Notes: generated by a model not told the origin, from the sequence alone. Shown: positions 39,801-48,444, numbered from the stretch's first letter. The stretch: 64,000 nt of DNA from JAGXFP01 sp046484585 (GCA_046484585.1 JAWOIQ010000210.1:19013-83012); one strand, 5' to 3'. Numbers and translations are program-made.

Positions 39801-42800
39801 ACTGAGCAGCGTCAATGCCCGTTTTACTCTTGGTCAGACTCGGGGCGGCGGTTCCGCCGGGGTGCTTTATCTCTTGTCCAAAGAACCGTCCGCCTCTCTT
39901 GCCACTCCCGAAGAACTGGCGCTTTCCTCGTTGGCAATTGAAGGTGTTACGGAAATAGAGGATGACAACGGTTATCTTCGTCAGGTCCGGGCCGGGGAGA
40001 GTTTTGTCGATATTGTGACCAACAGTGAATACAGTTACGATTTAAATTTTTACAGCGGTTCCGATATCACCTCTGTAATGGAAGACGGGGGTTATGTTGT
40101 CCCCTCCACGGCCCAACCCATTGTCTCCTGGCGCGTTGAAAATCCCCTTGCAAGTGACACGGATTTTAATCGACTGCGCCTTACCGAAATGCGTGGCAGT
40201 CAGGAGAAGATCACCGAATACGAATGGCTGCCCGCAAGTCAGACGTGGAGTTTGATCAGGGACGGAGGCCGGGTCGTGGAGAGCCGGCAGTGGAGCACCG
40301 ATGCCCAGGGCAACAAGGTCGAGACAGTTCTTGTTACCGATGCAAGCGGTCAGGTAGCTTCCGAAGAGCGCATTACGGCCGCGACTTTTTCTTGGGGGGA
40401 GGAGATTATCAAGAGAGTTGTTGTCGCTGATGGGCAGGACCAGGTAACCACATATTCCTATTTTGACAATTCCGACCAGCCCGGCAGATACAGTAAGTTA
40501 AGAGAGGTGCGGCATAACGACGGTTCTGGAACAAGCTATGATTACGATGCCCTTGGACGCGTTATCAGTGAGGAAGGCACCTGGCTCGATACCGGTACTA
40601 GGTTGATTTCTTACGACTATACGATGCATGTTGCCGCAGATGAAGATACCCCGCGTTTCAGGACCAAGCCCCGAACCGTCACCGAATCCATCAACGGTAC
40701 AACGGTTTCCAAGACTTTTTACAGCTATGAAGGCGACGGTATCGATGAACAGAGAGCGGAAGTCGTGGAGCGATGCCTTAATTCTTCCGGTTGTTCTTTT
40801 GGCGACGATGCCAATCAGCGGACCGTGACCACCTATTATAAATCCAACCAGATTGACCCCCTCAGTCGCCGTATCCACCCGTCTTCCGGAAAAGTGAAGA
40901 ATGTCCTCTCTTCGGATGGCAAATTAACAAGTTATGCATATGAGACCGGCGCCTACAGCGGTAGTGGAGGCTTCTCTGTAGGATTCGGCAATGACTCCCG
41001 AACCGTTGTCACTGAAGGAACAGCGGAAAAACCCAACGGTATTGCCAACAAAACCACCCGGCAGATATCCATTCGGAACAAAACCGGGCAGACTGTCTAC
41101 ACTGCAACCGAGGTATATGACGGCGGCGGTTATGCACCGATCGGTTATACCACGAATGTATTGGATTCATTCGGAAGGATTACCGAGAGCCGAAGCTCTA
41201 CAGGAATAATCACTGAATCCGAATACGGTTGCTGTTCGCAGAAAACCAAAGAGGTTGACGGGCAGGGCATATCGACCTATTACCATTATGACGGATTGGG
41301 GCGGGTGGACTATCAGGAAAAAGAGGGCTCGGGTGGCTCATTGATCACTACCAACTTTGAATACGATGCAGCCGGCCGTCGCACCGGGCAGACGATTTTC
41401 TCCGGCAATCTTGTCCAGACAACCTCTTCAAAACACGATAAGGCCGGGCGACTCGTAGAGAGCATGAACTCTTCCGGGTTGGTGACTTCATATAGTTATA
41501 ACACCAACGGTCTGATCACCACTGTAACCCGCCCCGGCGGCGCTACCGAGATCACCAACAACTATCCGGACGGCAGAGTTGAGTCCATAACCGGCACCGG
41601 GGTCGTGCCGCAATACTATCAATATGGGGTGAATCCGGACGGCAGCCAGTGGACCAGGGTAAGCATAGGTTCTCCCACCTCGCTACGCTGGGAGAAAACC
41701 ACGGTTGACATGCTCGGGCGAACCATTCAAACCGAGAAGCCGGGCGCAAAGGGGACAATTACGACCAGGAATTTCTATAATTCAATCGGGCAGTTGGCCC
41801 GAACCGAGACCACCGGCCGGGCGGCCACGATTTTCGAATATGACGAACTCGGCGATCAGGTCCGGGCCGGGATCGATATCAACGGCAATGCCGCCCTTGA
41901 TCTTGCCGCGCTTGACCGCATTAGCGAAAGCGAGAGCCAATATGTCAAGATCGGCAGTGACTGGTGGCAGGAATCCAAGCAATACGTCTATGCCACCGCG
42001 AACGATGGCAGCCGGATTCGCACCTCTACCCAGCGCAATAGGCTCACCGGCCTGGGCGGCGGTCTGGTCGGCGAATCAGTAAGTATCGATATTCTCGGCA
42101 ATGAGACGGTTTCCACCACCACTCTCAATAGGGCAACGCAGATCCAAACCAGCACGGTGAACTATCCCGATTCCACGGTAAACGGAGTGTCCGTGTCACG
42201 ACGGGGTGTGCCGGTTTCCGTTCAATCGAAGGCAGGTCTGACCATGACCTATGAGTATGACGATCTCGGCCGCCGTACCGGGGTTACCGATCCACGTACC
42301 GGGAAATCGATCACCCATTACGATGGTGCCGGTCGGGTGGATTATGTGGAAGACCCGGCGGGCAACCGCACCTGGTTCGGCTATGATCCGGACAGCGGGC
42401 GCAAGATCTGGGAGAAGAACGCCCTCGACAAGTACACCCGTTACGCATACAACGATCAGGGCCAGGTCACCCATATCTGGGGCGATGCCACCTATCCGGT
42501 GAGCTACGAATACGATGCCTATGGTCAGCGGACCCGGATGCATACCTATCAGGGCGGCACGTGCTGGAACGCTGCAACATGGCCCGCAACAGCCGCTAAC
42601 GCCGATACCACTACCTGGCATTATGATCCTGCCACCGGGCTTCTCACCGGTAAGGAAGATGCTGCCGGTAAACTTGTTTCCTATTCGTACACCGCTGCCA
42701 ATCAACTCAAAACCAGAACCTGGGCCAGGACGGATGCCGGAATTGCCCTTTCCACCTCCTATATTTACGATCCGAAGACAGCGGAACTGACCGATATCGA

Positions 42801-45081
42801 CTACTCCGACACCACGGTTGATGTGAGCTTCAGCTATAACCGCCTGGGCCGTCAGGCGACCATCACCGATGCGGCCGGCTCCCGGACCTTTGCTTATAAA
42901 GATACCTTGCAACTCGAGAGCGAAGCCATCACCGGCCTCTACAACAAGACCCTGACCAGACAATATGACACCCTGGGCCGCAACAGCGGCGTAACAGTCG
43001 GCACGGAATATTCCACAGCCTACGGTTATGACCCGGCCACCGGCAGGATGGCATCGGTCTCGTGGGACGTGGGCAGTGTAATCGGTAAGACCGCCTACAG
43101 CTATATGTCGGACAGCAACCTCCTGCAATCGGCAAGCTATGATTCCGGCCAGATCACCACTTACGGCTACGAACCGAACCGGAACCTGAAAACCGGAGTC
43201 ACAAACGAGTTCAACGCCACCCTGATTTCACAGTACGATTACAGCTATGATGCCGCAGGCCGCCGGGAAAACGTTAGAAACTCAGGCACCGCCTTTACCG
43301 CATCGGGTTTTAATATCTACGGATACAACGACCGCAACGAACTGACCTCGTCAAACCGTTATCTCGGTACCGATGTTGCCAATCCTACTCAATTGGTGGA
43401 CAACGAAGAGCGTGGCTTTATCTATGACAATATCGGTAACCGCAAAGAAGCCACAGATTGGGATGCCGCCAATGCCGTCCGGATGAGGTTGACCTATACG
43501 GCCAACCAGCTCAACCAGTACGACCTGATCACCACGGACACCGGGCAGCCCAATGAAACGCCGACCTACGACGACGACGGCAACATGACCGGCTATGGTG
43601 ATAAATCATATACCTACAATGCCGAAAACAGGCTGGTTGTCGTTGCACCGGCTCTCCTGGCCGAAGGCGATACAAAGCTTGAATTCACCTACGACTACAT
43701 GGGCAGAAGAGTCCAAAAGAAGGTTTATGTCTACACCTCGAACACCTGGCTCCTCACGTCTACCACCTCACTGTTATATGATGGCTGGAACATGATCGAA
43801 GAAACGACAACACGAAACTCCGAACCCGCAACCCAGAACTCGTCGTTCTGTGTTTGGGGTCTCGATCTTAGTCAGTCCATGCAGGGAGCCGGTGGTATCG
43901 GCGGCTTGTTGGCCAGGGTTAAGGATGGTTCAGCACATACCTATATCTATGACGCTAATGGGAATGTTGGACAATTACTGGACAATGGCGGAACAATAAT
44001 CGCTCACTATGAGTATGATCCGTATGGGAATACCATAAATGCTGCAGGTGAGTTGGCGGCTGATAATCCCTACCGGTTCAGTACAAAGTATTTTGAGACT
44101 GAAACCGAGTTGTACTACTATGGTATCCGTTATTACTCGCCGAAATTGGGGAGGTGGATTAGCAAGGATCCGATTGGGGAAGAAGGTGGGCTGAATCTTT
44201 ATGGGTTTGTTGGGAATTCGTCTGTGAATGCTACTGATCCACTCGGCCTTGCACTATATGCTTTTGATGGGACTAACAATGATGCGTTAAATTCTGAAAA
44301 AATGCCAACACATGTAGCCGCACTGCATAAAATGTACACTGATGACAAGTTTTACATGTCAGGAGTTGGGATAAATGAAGATTGGGGGGTACAGAATACA
44401 CTAGGCGCTGCAGCTGGATATGGTGCTGGATCGAGGCTTGACACCATGTTCACATATTTCGAGATGACTTATCGAGACGGAGAAGGTGATACAAATATAG
44501 ATATTATTGGTTTTAGTCGTGGTGCGGCAATGGCCAGGGAATTTGCCAATAGAATCTATGATAAATATCCCTGTGCAAAAATTAGATTTTTGGGCCTCTT
44601 TGATACTGTTGCTCAAATTGGTGCACCCGATAGAGCAAATAGAAATCCTGGTGTGAGGCTTGGTATCCCACCGAATGTTGAATATGTTGCGCATGCCGTG
44701 GCAAAAAATGAATATCGCTCTCTCTTTCCATTAACTTCAATCATGAAGGCATACGGCGGTGGATTTCTGGGCCCAAGAAAATACAAACCAAGTGACTACC
44801 AAGAATTCAAAGGGGAAAAATATTGGGAGACACCTTTTGAGGGAGCCCACTCCGATATCGGAGGAGGATATGGTGATGGCACTAATCTTAACGCATTATG
44901 GTGGATGTATGATGTTGCCAAAAGCAAGGGGGTTCCTTTTAGTTCATCTAATTTTTCTAATAGTGGTAAGTACAAATATCCAGAAGAATGGCATGATTCT
45001 AACTGGCCGTTAATCGATAAGGGGTTGTTGTGGGGTCGAAAATCTCGAGTGATTTTCCCTGGTGATATTAGTGTTCAATAA
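36808..45081 (+). CDS. Sec-exported RHS-repeat protein with Tle1/DUF2235 lipase tip
   Basis: 2,757 residues. A signal peptide (LLLLSLFICTLGLTDSFAS) opens the protein. Residues 30-975 are an unassigned front with an EF-like loop (DLNSDGRPDYSEL). A CASCAAASGQC cluster near 979 leads into RHS/YD repeats (YDYDALGRV, YEYDDLGRRTGV and others) from about 1240 to 2480. The shell closes with the canonical DPIGEEGGLNLYGFVGN and DPLGL cleavage motif. The last roughly 275 residues are an alpha/beta-hydrolase toxin of the Tle1 phospholipase type: YAFDGTNND, nucleophile Ser2570 in GFSRGAA, Asp2599 in LGLFDTV and His2681 in GAHSDIGGGY. Base composition turns AT-rich at the tip, as expected for a swapped toxin module. 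The likely immunity gene follows 37 bp on. The Sec signal suggests export through the periplasm rather than cytoplasmic loading. Confidence 0.93.
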   Translation: MLKNPTIQLLLLSLFICTLGLTDSFASGGARYRMGTVAAKGIILSENGNPIWVEYGNNGDIVSYIGEAVGNYADAAVIPASVYRSYRAAFTAIESQYSANRTVLYKEEYQSPARIFTDASGQTIDKPQLNPTTRSVVVRNPDVLYSSDELILLESPLDLKNLTPIPDEANSLLLSKDGRMLNSASGNIGYRAAFYTPSGTDTAAGNVALGDAGTMGLDDYNRFEDKIWGPVVGVRVESTLGRTPALTDEKGFYNLTYYIPPCPGFNTSYYPYISAQLFYQTFSPNADNLKTYYVERPDWDMCTGLGEISYGVGPIADAVQTMIAYNDIVAELQSEIHNRLNINIDVAMLTGQAEMWNPGGSEILPQGDDTEYGYETFGLTPVVPETDLNSDGRPDYSELQPDGKTIHIWFAGSDPAVDPPDLERLADYPADFSHQGLLNKISNDDLLDSDTYVYRVSNGQLFSARDGLQGDEADKDYNAGGTSGAASAAIYYSQLIRGPSSLVYTQDAFHGRLEDWQAKTGVNPALVGRQVDHLRPGEDLEVVMVNRATGYIGSGVGTFGESTQSGLISFSPPKIIMQPPNLKIRVERTRITQAGLTAGDENVHLIGFEGSGLTSDQVITITTEWYQQDGSPLPDDLPGYTGRLAKVVAPNELGQASSQIANFPIKPGRHIQVVQLPQKDIDRAHFYVHVNGEPIDGKADFSTLGAGRDALQYRPKHYVPFKVPLYDDPSTELAELVRQEAIDNGADPATIPGVQPTYQWVYRPEMQFSVFDLKFQGESEPQDIPVNSDIPVLQNNQGADLQLIPLDSNFLYTLFEDDLSSLERFGSDRELVFAIGEHEVRATLGEDQQLVFSNPEYLAQLNPEDILALSLYQKGDEANILWEYDLNGRIDSVYVQDQESFQSLPAGEQIKLMANTTPTDLQVVFRQVARSNNGVRATVDPETSIIIADDKTENGFIIVEAQVVNRPWLKKRIMVDIGCASCAAASGQCRLPGQGIIKLSSVNARFTLGQTRGGGSAGVLYLLSKEPSASLATPEELALSSLAIEGVTEIEDDNGYLRQVRAGESFVDIVTNSEYSYDLNFYSGSDITSVMEDGGYVVPSTAQPIVSWRVENPLASDTDFNRLRLTEMRGSQEKITEYEWLPASQTWSLIRDGGRVVESRQWSTDAQGNKVETVLVTDASGQVASEERITAATFSWGEEIIKRVVVADGQDQVTTYSYFDNSDQPGRYSKLREVRHNDGSGTSYDYDALGRVISEEGTWLDTGTRLISYDYTMHVAADEDTPRFRTKPRTVTESINGTTVSKTFYSYEGDGIDEQRAEVVERCLNSSGCSFGDDANQRTVTTYYKSNQIDPLSRRIHPSSGKVKNVLSSDGKLTSYAYETGAYSGSGGFSVGFGNDSRTVVTEGTAEKPNGIANKTTRQISIRNKTGQTVYTATEVYDGGGYAPIGYTTNVLDSFGRITESRSSTGIITESEYGCCSQKTKEVDGQGISTYYHYDGLGRVDYQEKEGSGGSLITTNFEYDAAGRRTGQTIFSGNLVQTTSSKHDKAGRLVESMNSSGLVTSYSYNTNGLITTVTRPGGATEITNNYPDGRVESITGTGVVPQYYQYGVNPDGSQWTRVSIGSPTSLRWEKTTVDMLGRTIQTEKPGAKGTITTRNFYNSIGQLARTETTGRAATIFEYDELGDQVRAGIDINGNAALDLAALDRISESESQYVKIGSDWWQESKQYVYATANDGSRIRTSTQRNRLTGLGGGLVGESVSIDILGNETVSTTTLNRATQIQTSTVNYPDSTVNGVSVSRRGVPVSVQSKAGLTMTYEYDDLGRRTGVTDPRTGKSITHYDGAGRVDYVEDPAGNRTWFGYDPDSGRKIWEKNALDKYTRYAYNDQGQVTHIWGDATYPVSYEYDAYGQRTRMHTYQGGTCWNAATWPATAANADTTTWHYDPATGLLTGKEDAAGKLVSYSYTAANQLKTRTWARTDAGIALSTSYIYDPKTAELTDIDYSDTTVDVSFSYNRLGRQATITDAAGSRTFAYKDTLQLESEAITGLYNKTLTRQYDTLGRNSGVTVGTEYSTAYGYDPATGRMASVSWDVGSVIGKTAYSYMSDSNLLQSASYDSGQITTYGYEPNRNLKTGVTNEFNATLISQYDYSYDAAGRRENVRNSGTAFTASGFNIYGYNDRNELTSSNRYLGTDVANPTQLVDNEERGFIYDNIGNRKEATDWDAANAVRMRLTYTANQLNQYDLITTDTGQPNETPTYDDDGNMTGYGDKSYTYNAENRLVVVAPALLAEGDTKLEFTYDYMGRRVQKKVYVYTSNTWLLTSTTSLLYDGWNMIEETTTRNSEPATQNSSFCVWGLDLSQSMQGAGGIGGLLARVKDGSAHTYIYDANGNVGQLLDNGGTIIAHYEYDPYGNTINAAGELAADNPYRFSTKYFETETELYYYGIRYYSPKLGRWISKDPIGEEGGLNLYGFVGNSSVNATDPLGLALYAFDGTNNDALNSEKMPTHVAALHKMYTDDKFYMSGVGINEDWGVQNTLGAAAGYGAGSRLDTMFTYFEMTYRDGEGDTNIDIIGFSRGAAMAREFANRIYDKYPCAKIRFLGLFDTVAQIGAPDRANRNPGVRLGIPPNVEYVAHAVAKNEYRSLFPLTSIMKAYGGGFLGPRKYKPSDYQEFKGEKYWETPFEGAHSDIGGGYGDGTNLNALWWMYDVAKSKGVPFSSSNFSNSGKYKYPEEWHDSNWPLIDKGLLWGRKSRVIFPGDISVQ
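43807..43845 (+). repeat. Heptad units inside the RHS reading frame
   Basis: The DNA CGAAACTCCGAACCCGCAAC, followed by CCAGAACTC, reads in frame as RNSEPATQNS between the YDGWN strand and the FCVWGLDLSQS strand. The units are of the same A-rich 7-mer class as the right arms of the intergenic arrays. The truncated paralogue at 47349-47386 has heptads at the identical place. Confidence 0.65.
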
Positions 45082-45118
45082 ATTACTAACTGCAATACAA
45101 TTAATGTAGGAGCGTAAG

Positions 45119-45517
45119 GTGAGACTGATTATTTTGTGCATATTCTTATTAAGTTTTATTTACGTGAATTTTTCTTGTGCTAATGGTGAAAGCGATACAA
45201 ATGTGCATGTTATGTTTGGCAATGTCGGAAATAGCACAGTTTATGATTCATGCTTAAAAGTTGGTGAATTTGAGACGTGCAGTGGCAATCTTTCTCCAGA
45301 TAAAAGGGCGACTCATGGATACTTTAACTGTCCCCTTAAGGATAATGTAGTTGTGACTGTTAAAAAGTCTGCTAATGATATTTTTAGTCAAAATATTAAT
45401 GTAAGTAAGTTTACGTCTTTGCGATATGGTCCTCATCTGACAATTTTTGTGAAAATAGACAGTGATTCTAAGGAAGTATCGGTCGAATTTTATGATGGTC
45501 TTTCGGTCCCATACTGA
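45119..45517 (+). CDS. Small exported protein, candidate immunity protein for the RHS lipase tip
   Basis: 132 residues, start GTG 45119 with GTAGGAG seven bases upstream. The signal peptide (LIILCIFLLSFIYVNFSC) ends in a possible lipobox at Cys20, so it should sit in the periplasm or in a membrane facing it. The mature part is a small beta-rich domain: FGNVGNSTVYD, then GNLSPDKRATHGYF, PLKDNVVVTVKK and a final VSVEFYDG. No database family was recognised. Three points support an immunity role: it lies directly after the toxin tip, it shares the tip's AT-rich base use, and it is related to the small protein at 46018, which follows the second lipase fragment. Known Tle1-type lipases are countered by periplasmic lipoproteins, which fits, but the assignment is an inference. 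Confidence 0.62.
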   Translation: MRLIILCIFLLSFIYVNFSCANGESDTNVHVMFGNVGNSTVYDSCLKVGEFETCSGNLSPDKRATHGYFNCPLKDNVVVTVKKSANDIFSQNINVSKFTSLRYGPHLTIFVKIDSDSKEVSVEFYDGLSVPY

Positions 45518-45647
45518 AAAGTTGAAGTAACAGTTTAGTCCCCTTTGCTGGGGCAAGTATGCTACGAGACAGCCGTATCATGCCCGCGCCGAAACCACGT
45601 GCCAAACCGGAAGCCATATAATTGTTATTTGGCGGAAGTTTTTCAGC

Positions 45648-46010
45648 TTGAGTTGTTGTACAGTGGATTTGCCGCCAAATGTTAAACATGCCGCGCAAGC
45701 AGTTTCCTTGGACGAAAGAAGGACTATGTTTCCGTACACTCCTTTGAATTCACCCTCTGGTGATCAGATCTATGAAGAAGCTTTTTTCAGGGGAGATCAT
45801 TCCGATATTGGAGGAGGTCATGAAGGCGATACAAATCTTTTGAGTATAAATCCATTAAATTATATACGCGATGAGGGCCTCCGTGCGGGGGTTCCTTTTG
45901 GCACAATTCCTGATAGACCTTGGCCATACCAACAAAATGAAACACCACATGATTTAACTGAAAAGTTACTATATAGTGATGGAGGGCCAAGAGACAATGT
46001 ATTGCGATAG
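45648..46010 (+). pseudogene. Orphan C-terminal half of a second Tle1-type lipase tip
   Basis: 120 codons from TTG 45648 to TAG 46008. From PPNVKHAAQAVSLDERR onward it aligns with the last third of the main RHS tip (PPNVEYVAHAVAKNEYR). It retains the catalytic-His motif as GDHSDIGGGH and continues through NPLNYIRDEGLRAGVPFG. The N-terminal half with the nucleophile Ser and the Asp is missing, and there is no RHS sequence in front. It is therefore a broken, displaced tip and not an active enzyme on its own. The 130 bases before it show no coding sense. Its downstream neighbour starts 7 bases after its stop. The matching N-terminal half may be the one now at 47790-48125, on the far side. Confidence 0.75.
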
Positions 46011-46017
46011 AAAGGTT

Positions 46018-46353
46018 ATGAGCTTTTTGTTGGCCTTCTTTTCCGTTTGTTTTTTGTCTGTTGGGAGTGCATGCGGGTGGCATTCAAGTCATAGCGTCAT
46101 AAATGTCGGCGAACATGATATATATGATGTTACGGTGTCAAGTGAAGGTAGAAGGTTTAACCATGGAGTCCTCATTCCACGCGCTGAGAAATCGTATAGT
46201 GGCTCGTTTGCAATTAAAAAAGGGGTCGAACTTTCATGGAAAAATGAAAATAATGAAAGAATGAAGAAATATATCCCTTTAGGAAAATTCATTACGACAA
46301 ACGATATTGTTTTTAAAATTAACGGGGAGACCGGAGAGGTTATTTTTGAGTAA
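46018..46353 (+). CDS. Small exported protein, second candidate lipase immunity protein
   Basis: 111 residues from ATG 46018 (AAAGG just upstream); an in-frame ATG at 45997 would overlap the preceding fragment. The signal peptide (MSFLLAFFSVCFLSVGSAC) may be lipoprotein-like. The mature domain follows the same path as the protein at 45119. VINVGEHDIYDVTV matches FGNVGNSTVYDSCL; next comes HGVLIPRAEKSYSGSF against SGNLSPDKRATHGYF, then IKKGVELSWK against LKDNVVVTVK, and it closes with GEVIFE against EVSVEF. It follows the orphan lipase C-half exactly as the first candidate follows the intact tip. It is intact although its toxin is broken, as often seen in displaced RHS tip/immunity remnants. 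Confidence 0.62.
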   Translation: MSFLLAFFSVCFLSVGSACGWHSSHSVINVGEHDIYDVTVSSEGRRFNHGVLIPRAEKSYSGSFAIKKGVELSWKNENNERMKKYIPLGKFITTNDIVFKINGETGEVIFE

Positions 46354-46670
46354 ACCTGCGAGGAGAGAGGGTCAAATCTTTATCCTTGACGCTGACATAA
46401 GAGAGCAATCAAGGCGGATGGGGAACTTCTCTTCAACCGCCTTTGCTTTTTGAAGGGGAGCCCCTGGGGGCGGACGGGTGGTCGGGCGGGGAATGTAAAC
46501 GTAGCGGGTTGGGTTGGGGCTTGCGTGGCTGGCGGCAAGGTTGCCGGTGTGACGAACTCGGCGATCAGGTCCGGGCCGGGCATCGATATCAACGGCAATG
46601 TTGATGGCGGGGGCTTGACATTTTGATATTCTCACGGCCATGAAGTCAAATTGTCAAGCCTGGCCCCACT
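46354..46670. other. Scrambled non-coding stretch with a copied RHS patch
   Basis: No credible gene. Bases 46550-46600 repeat the main RHS gene at 41841-41890 almost exactly (TGACGAACTCGGCGATCAGG, then ...CGATATCAACGGCAATG) with one inserted C. This places a piece from the middle of an RHS core next to the end of another. The flanks carry GTCAAATTGTCAAGCCTGGC and GGGTCAAATCTTTATCCTTG, which resemble debris seen around REP-associated transposons; that last point is an impression only. Confidence 0.6.
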
Positions 46671-48125
46671 TTCACAACCTTCGGCAGCGGCCAAGTCGTC
46701 ACCTATGGTTACGAGTCGAAAAGGAATCTTAAGACCAGGGTAAGCAACCAGTTCGGCGCCGAGTTAATCTCGCAGTACGATTACAGCTACGATGGTGTTG
46801 GCAGGAGGAGCAATGTCATGAATTCCGGCGCCGCTTTTGCCGACCCAGGCTTTAATCTTTACGGCTATAACGAACGTAACGAGCTGACCGATTCCGAGCG
46901 TTACCTGGGGATGAGCTTCGACGACAACAGCCAACCGGTCTCTTCCGAAGATCGTGCCTACGGTTACGATAATATCGGCAACCGGACCGAGGCCGCCGGT
47001 TGGGATAGTGAGCAGAGTATTGCTATGCAGCTCACCTATACCGCCAACCAGGTCAACCAGTACGATTTGATCTCTGCGAATATCGGGGCTGATGAGACAC
47101 CGGTTTATGACGATGACGGCAATATGACCGGCTATGAAGGTATGAACTACACCTATAACGCAGAGAACCGGCTGGTCAGCGTCGAGCCGCAGTCACCTGT
47201 GGTTGGAGATATCAGAGTCGACTTTACTTACGACTTCATGGGCCGCAGGGTGGCGAAAAATATCGCGAGGTACGACGCAACCCTGAAGGCTCAACTGGAA
47301 ACCCGGAACCTGTTCCTTTATGACGGCTGGAACCTGATTCAAGAGATAACTCAGAACTCAGAACTCGGAGCTCAGAACTCGTCGTTCTACGTCTGGGGTC
47401 TTGATCTCAGCCAGTCCATGCAGGGCGCCGGAGGTGTCGGCGGCTTGCTGGCAAGAGTTTCCGGCGGTGCAAGCCATACCTATACTTATGATGCCAACGG
47501 CAATGTCGGTCAGTTGATTGACGGCGGGGCCAATATCGCCGCCCATTACGAGTATGATCCTTATGGAAATACGATTAAAGCTGTTGGTTCATTGGCTGAG
47601 GGAAATCCGTATCGGTTCAGCACCAAATATTTCGATGTCGAGACCGAGTTGTATTACTATGGTATCCGTTATTACTCGCCGGAGTTGGGACGGTGGCTGA
47701 CTATGGATCCGATTGGTGAACGAGGCGGGCTCAACCTCTATGGGTTTATTGGGAATAATGTTTCCAACAGTGTCGACTTATTTGGATTAGTTTTATATGC
47801 TTTTGACGGTACAGGGAATAACGACCGCAATGTTGCTAAAGGGTATTACACCCATGTTCATACTCTTTGGAAAGATTATGAGGGTAGAGAAAAATTCTAT
47901 ACAAAAGGAGTTGGTAGTGATTGGTATTCTTTTATTCATGGCGGACTTCATGGCCTAGGAGGGCAGTCTAGACTTGAGAAGGCATATAAAAAGTTTTTGC
48001 AAGACTACAAAGAGCAGGTAGCCAATGGAGCACCAATTGATGATATTGACATAATAGGGTTTAGTCGTGGTGCAGCACTTGCGAGGGCATTCGTGAATCT
48101 TCTGAGTTCGGGGGACATCATATAG
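46671..48125 (+). pseudogene. Truncated RHS 3' end with N-terminal half of a Tle1-type tip
   Basis: RHS homology starts abruptly near 46671 (TTFGSGQVVTYGYE, matching SASYDSGQITTYGYE in the main gene) and runs in frame without its own proper start; the first ATG is 46818. It carries the last YD repeats, then NSELGAQNSSF, the closing DPIGERGGLNLYGFIGNN and a VDLFGL hinge in place of DPLGL. The lipase then starts as YAFDGTGNND and includes the nucleophile motif GFSRGAALARAF. It stops at 48123-48125 right after LLSSGDII, before the Asp and His motifs. It lacks a signal peptide and most of the shell, so it is a remnant or a recombination reservoir for the main gene. The break coincides with the element at 48104. 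Confidence 0.78.
47349..47386 (+). repeat. Heptad units inside the truncated RHS frame
   Basis: ACTCAGAACTCAGAACTCGG, then AGCTCAGAACTCG, reads in frame as TQNSELGAQNS at the same structural position as the heptads in the main RHS gene. The two copies differ in sequence and in exact unit number, as if each shell tolerates variable heptad number here. Confidence 0.65.
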
Positions 48126-48300
48126 AACTTGACAGCTTTTTCGGTCGGTTGTCGTGTGCGGAGATGCCTGCCTACTTGTGTTCCAATCCAGTGATAAATC
48201 TCTTCAAGACAGGCAAGGTGATTTTTCTTCGCAGCGCGAATTCCGGAAACACCATATTTGATTGCAAAGTAGGTGATAGGAAAAATTAGGGACACTCCCT
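48104..48300. mobile_element. Probable decayed REP/IS200-like element
   Basis: The lipase frame breaks at GTTCGGGGGACATCATAT (48106-48123), and the segment ends with TTAGGGACACTCCCTAT, which contains the inverted repeat AGGGA-CAC-TCCCT (48283-48300). Sequences of these two kinds commonly mark the ends of REP-associated tyrosine transposons in related bacteria (recalled, not searched). Between them no complete transposase exists; a reverse-strand stretch (NHLACLEEIYHWIG) could be a fragment. The remaining bases to 48444 show nothing else. Confidence 0.4.
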
Positions 48301-48444
48301 ATATTCCCAAGAAATATGGGGAGTTGTCTCTTGTTTAAAGAGAAAATGAATAACTCAAGCACATCCGTTGTTACGTCGATTCGGCGAACAGACATCCATT
48401 GTTTGGAATTTGCCCGTCTGGATCGATCTTGATAAGATAAATGA

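Noticed and set aside
42196..43128. 310-codon minus-strand open frame inside the RHS gene
   Set aside because: Shadow of the repetitive YD-repeat coding strand; no family likeness, no ribosome site.
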